A stretch of DNA of 5,039 nucleotides, from positions 1 to 5,039 of the forward strand of contig JACMIU010000503.1 in assembly GCA_014380985.1 (NCBI GenBank), written 5' to 3'. The translations under genes and the position numbers were made by a program. The notes under the pieces are model-generated. The model saw only the letters and a program-made list of their open reading frames with translations. It was not told the origin of the DNA and searched no databases. Shown piece by piece: positions 4,976 to 5,039 of this stretch. The number at the start of each line of letters is the position of its first letter. Position 1 is the stretch's first letter. Source of the stretch: Armatimonadota bacterium. Lineage in GTDB: Bacteria > Armatimonadota > Armatimonadia > Armatimonadales > Armatimonadaceae.

Positions 4976-5039
4976 GTAATCTCTTTCGTGTAATGACGAA
5001 CAACAACCCGACGCGAAAGGTAGGCGCGACTAACCGTGC
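4976..5039 (-). other. Upstream region of the leftward operon, promoter not identified
   Basis: These 64 bases precede the membrane-protein gene. Apart from the AAAGAG ribosome binding site at 4986-4981, I see no convincing -10/-35 pair and no hairpin. The operon promoter is either an atypical one here or lies beyond the window. Confidence 0.4.

Noticed and set aside
1..5039. CRISPR arrays, insertion sequences and rRNA or tRNA genes
   Set aside because: I found no regularly spaced repeats, transposase-like protein, terminal inverted repeats or conserved structural RNA sequence.

Overview
The window is bacterial DNA, roughly 55-60% G+C in the coding parts. It has two opposed halves that meet end to end near 1401-1404. 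The left half (about 1-1404) is accessory-looking and reads rightward. The right half (4975 down to 1401) is one tightly packed leftward operon. The gene set (two acetyl-CoA carboxylase subunits, a type II secretion/type IV pilin-like pseudopilin, a short planctomycete/armatimonadete-style N-terminal module) and the TTTGGTATAATGG-type extended -10 promoters fit a deep-branching didermic bacterium such as Armatimonadota. That assignment is inference from style, not a match I could run.

Left half. Bases 1-306 hold no convincing intact gene. There is a possible divergent leftward promoter (38-66), and a degenerate, frameshifted copy (91 to about 235) of the promoter and start of the gene at 617, in which the ATG has become ATA. 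An 8-bp GC hairpin (258-289) sits just before the ribosome binding site of an 82-residue protein (307-555). A clear extended -10 promoter (591-599) then drives a two-gene unit with a GTGA overlap: a 71-residue antitoxin-like protein (617-832) and a 191-residue helical, HEAT-like protein (829-1404).

Right half, read leftward. A 428-residue membrane protein has six predicted membrane segments and a cytoplasmic-type loop with eight cysteines (4975-3689). Its stop overlaps the start of an AccB-like protein (3689-3225), which overlaps a pseudopilin (3232-2762) by 8 nt, which overlaps accC, biotin carboxylase (2765-1401), by 4 nt. All four are therefore probably translationally coupled.

The strongest signal is that the AccB-like protein keeps the BCCP fold pattern but has arginine (CGG, codon 110) where the biotin-accepting lysine should be, so it should not be biotinylatable. 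AccC next to it keeps its catalytic residues. A pseudopilin and a cysteine-rich membrane protein locked into the same operon suggest that this accB/accC pair has a membrane- or envelope-linked role, or that the true carrier is encoded elsewhere. The operon logic is read directly from the sequence; the functional idea is inference.
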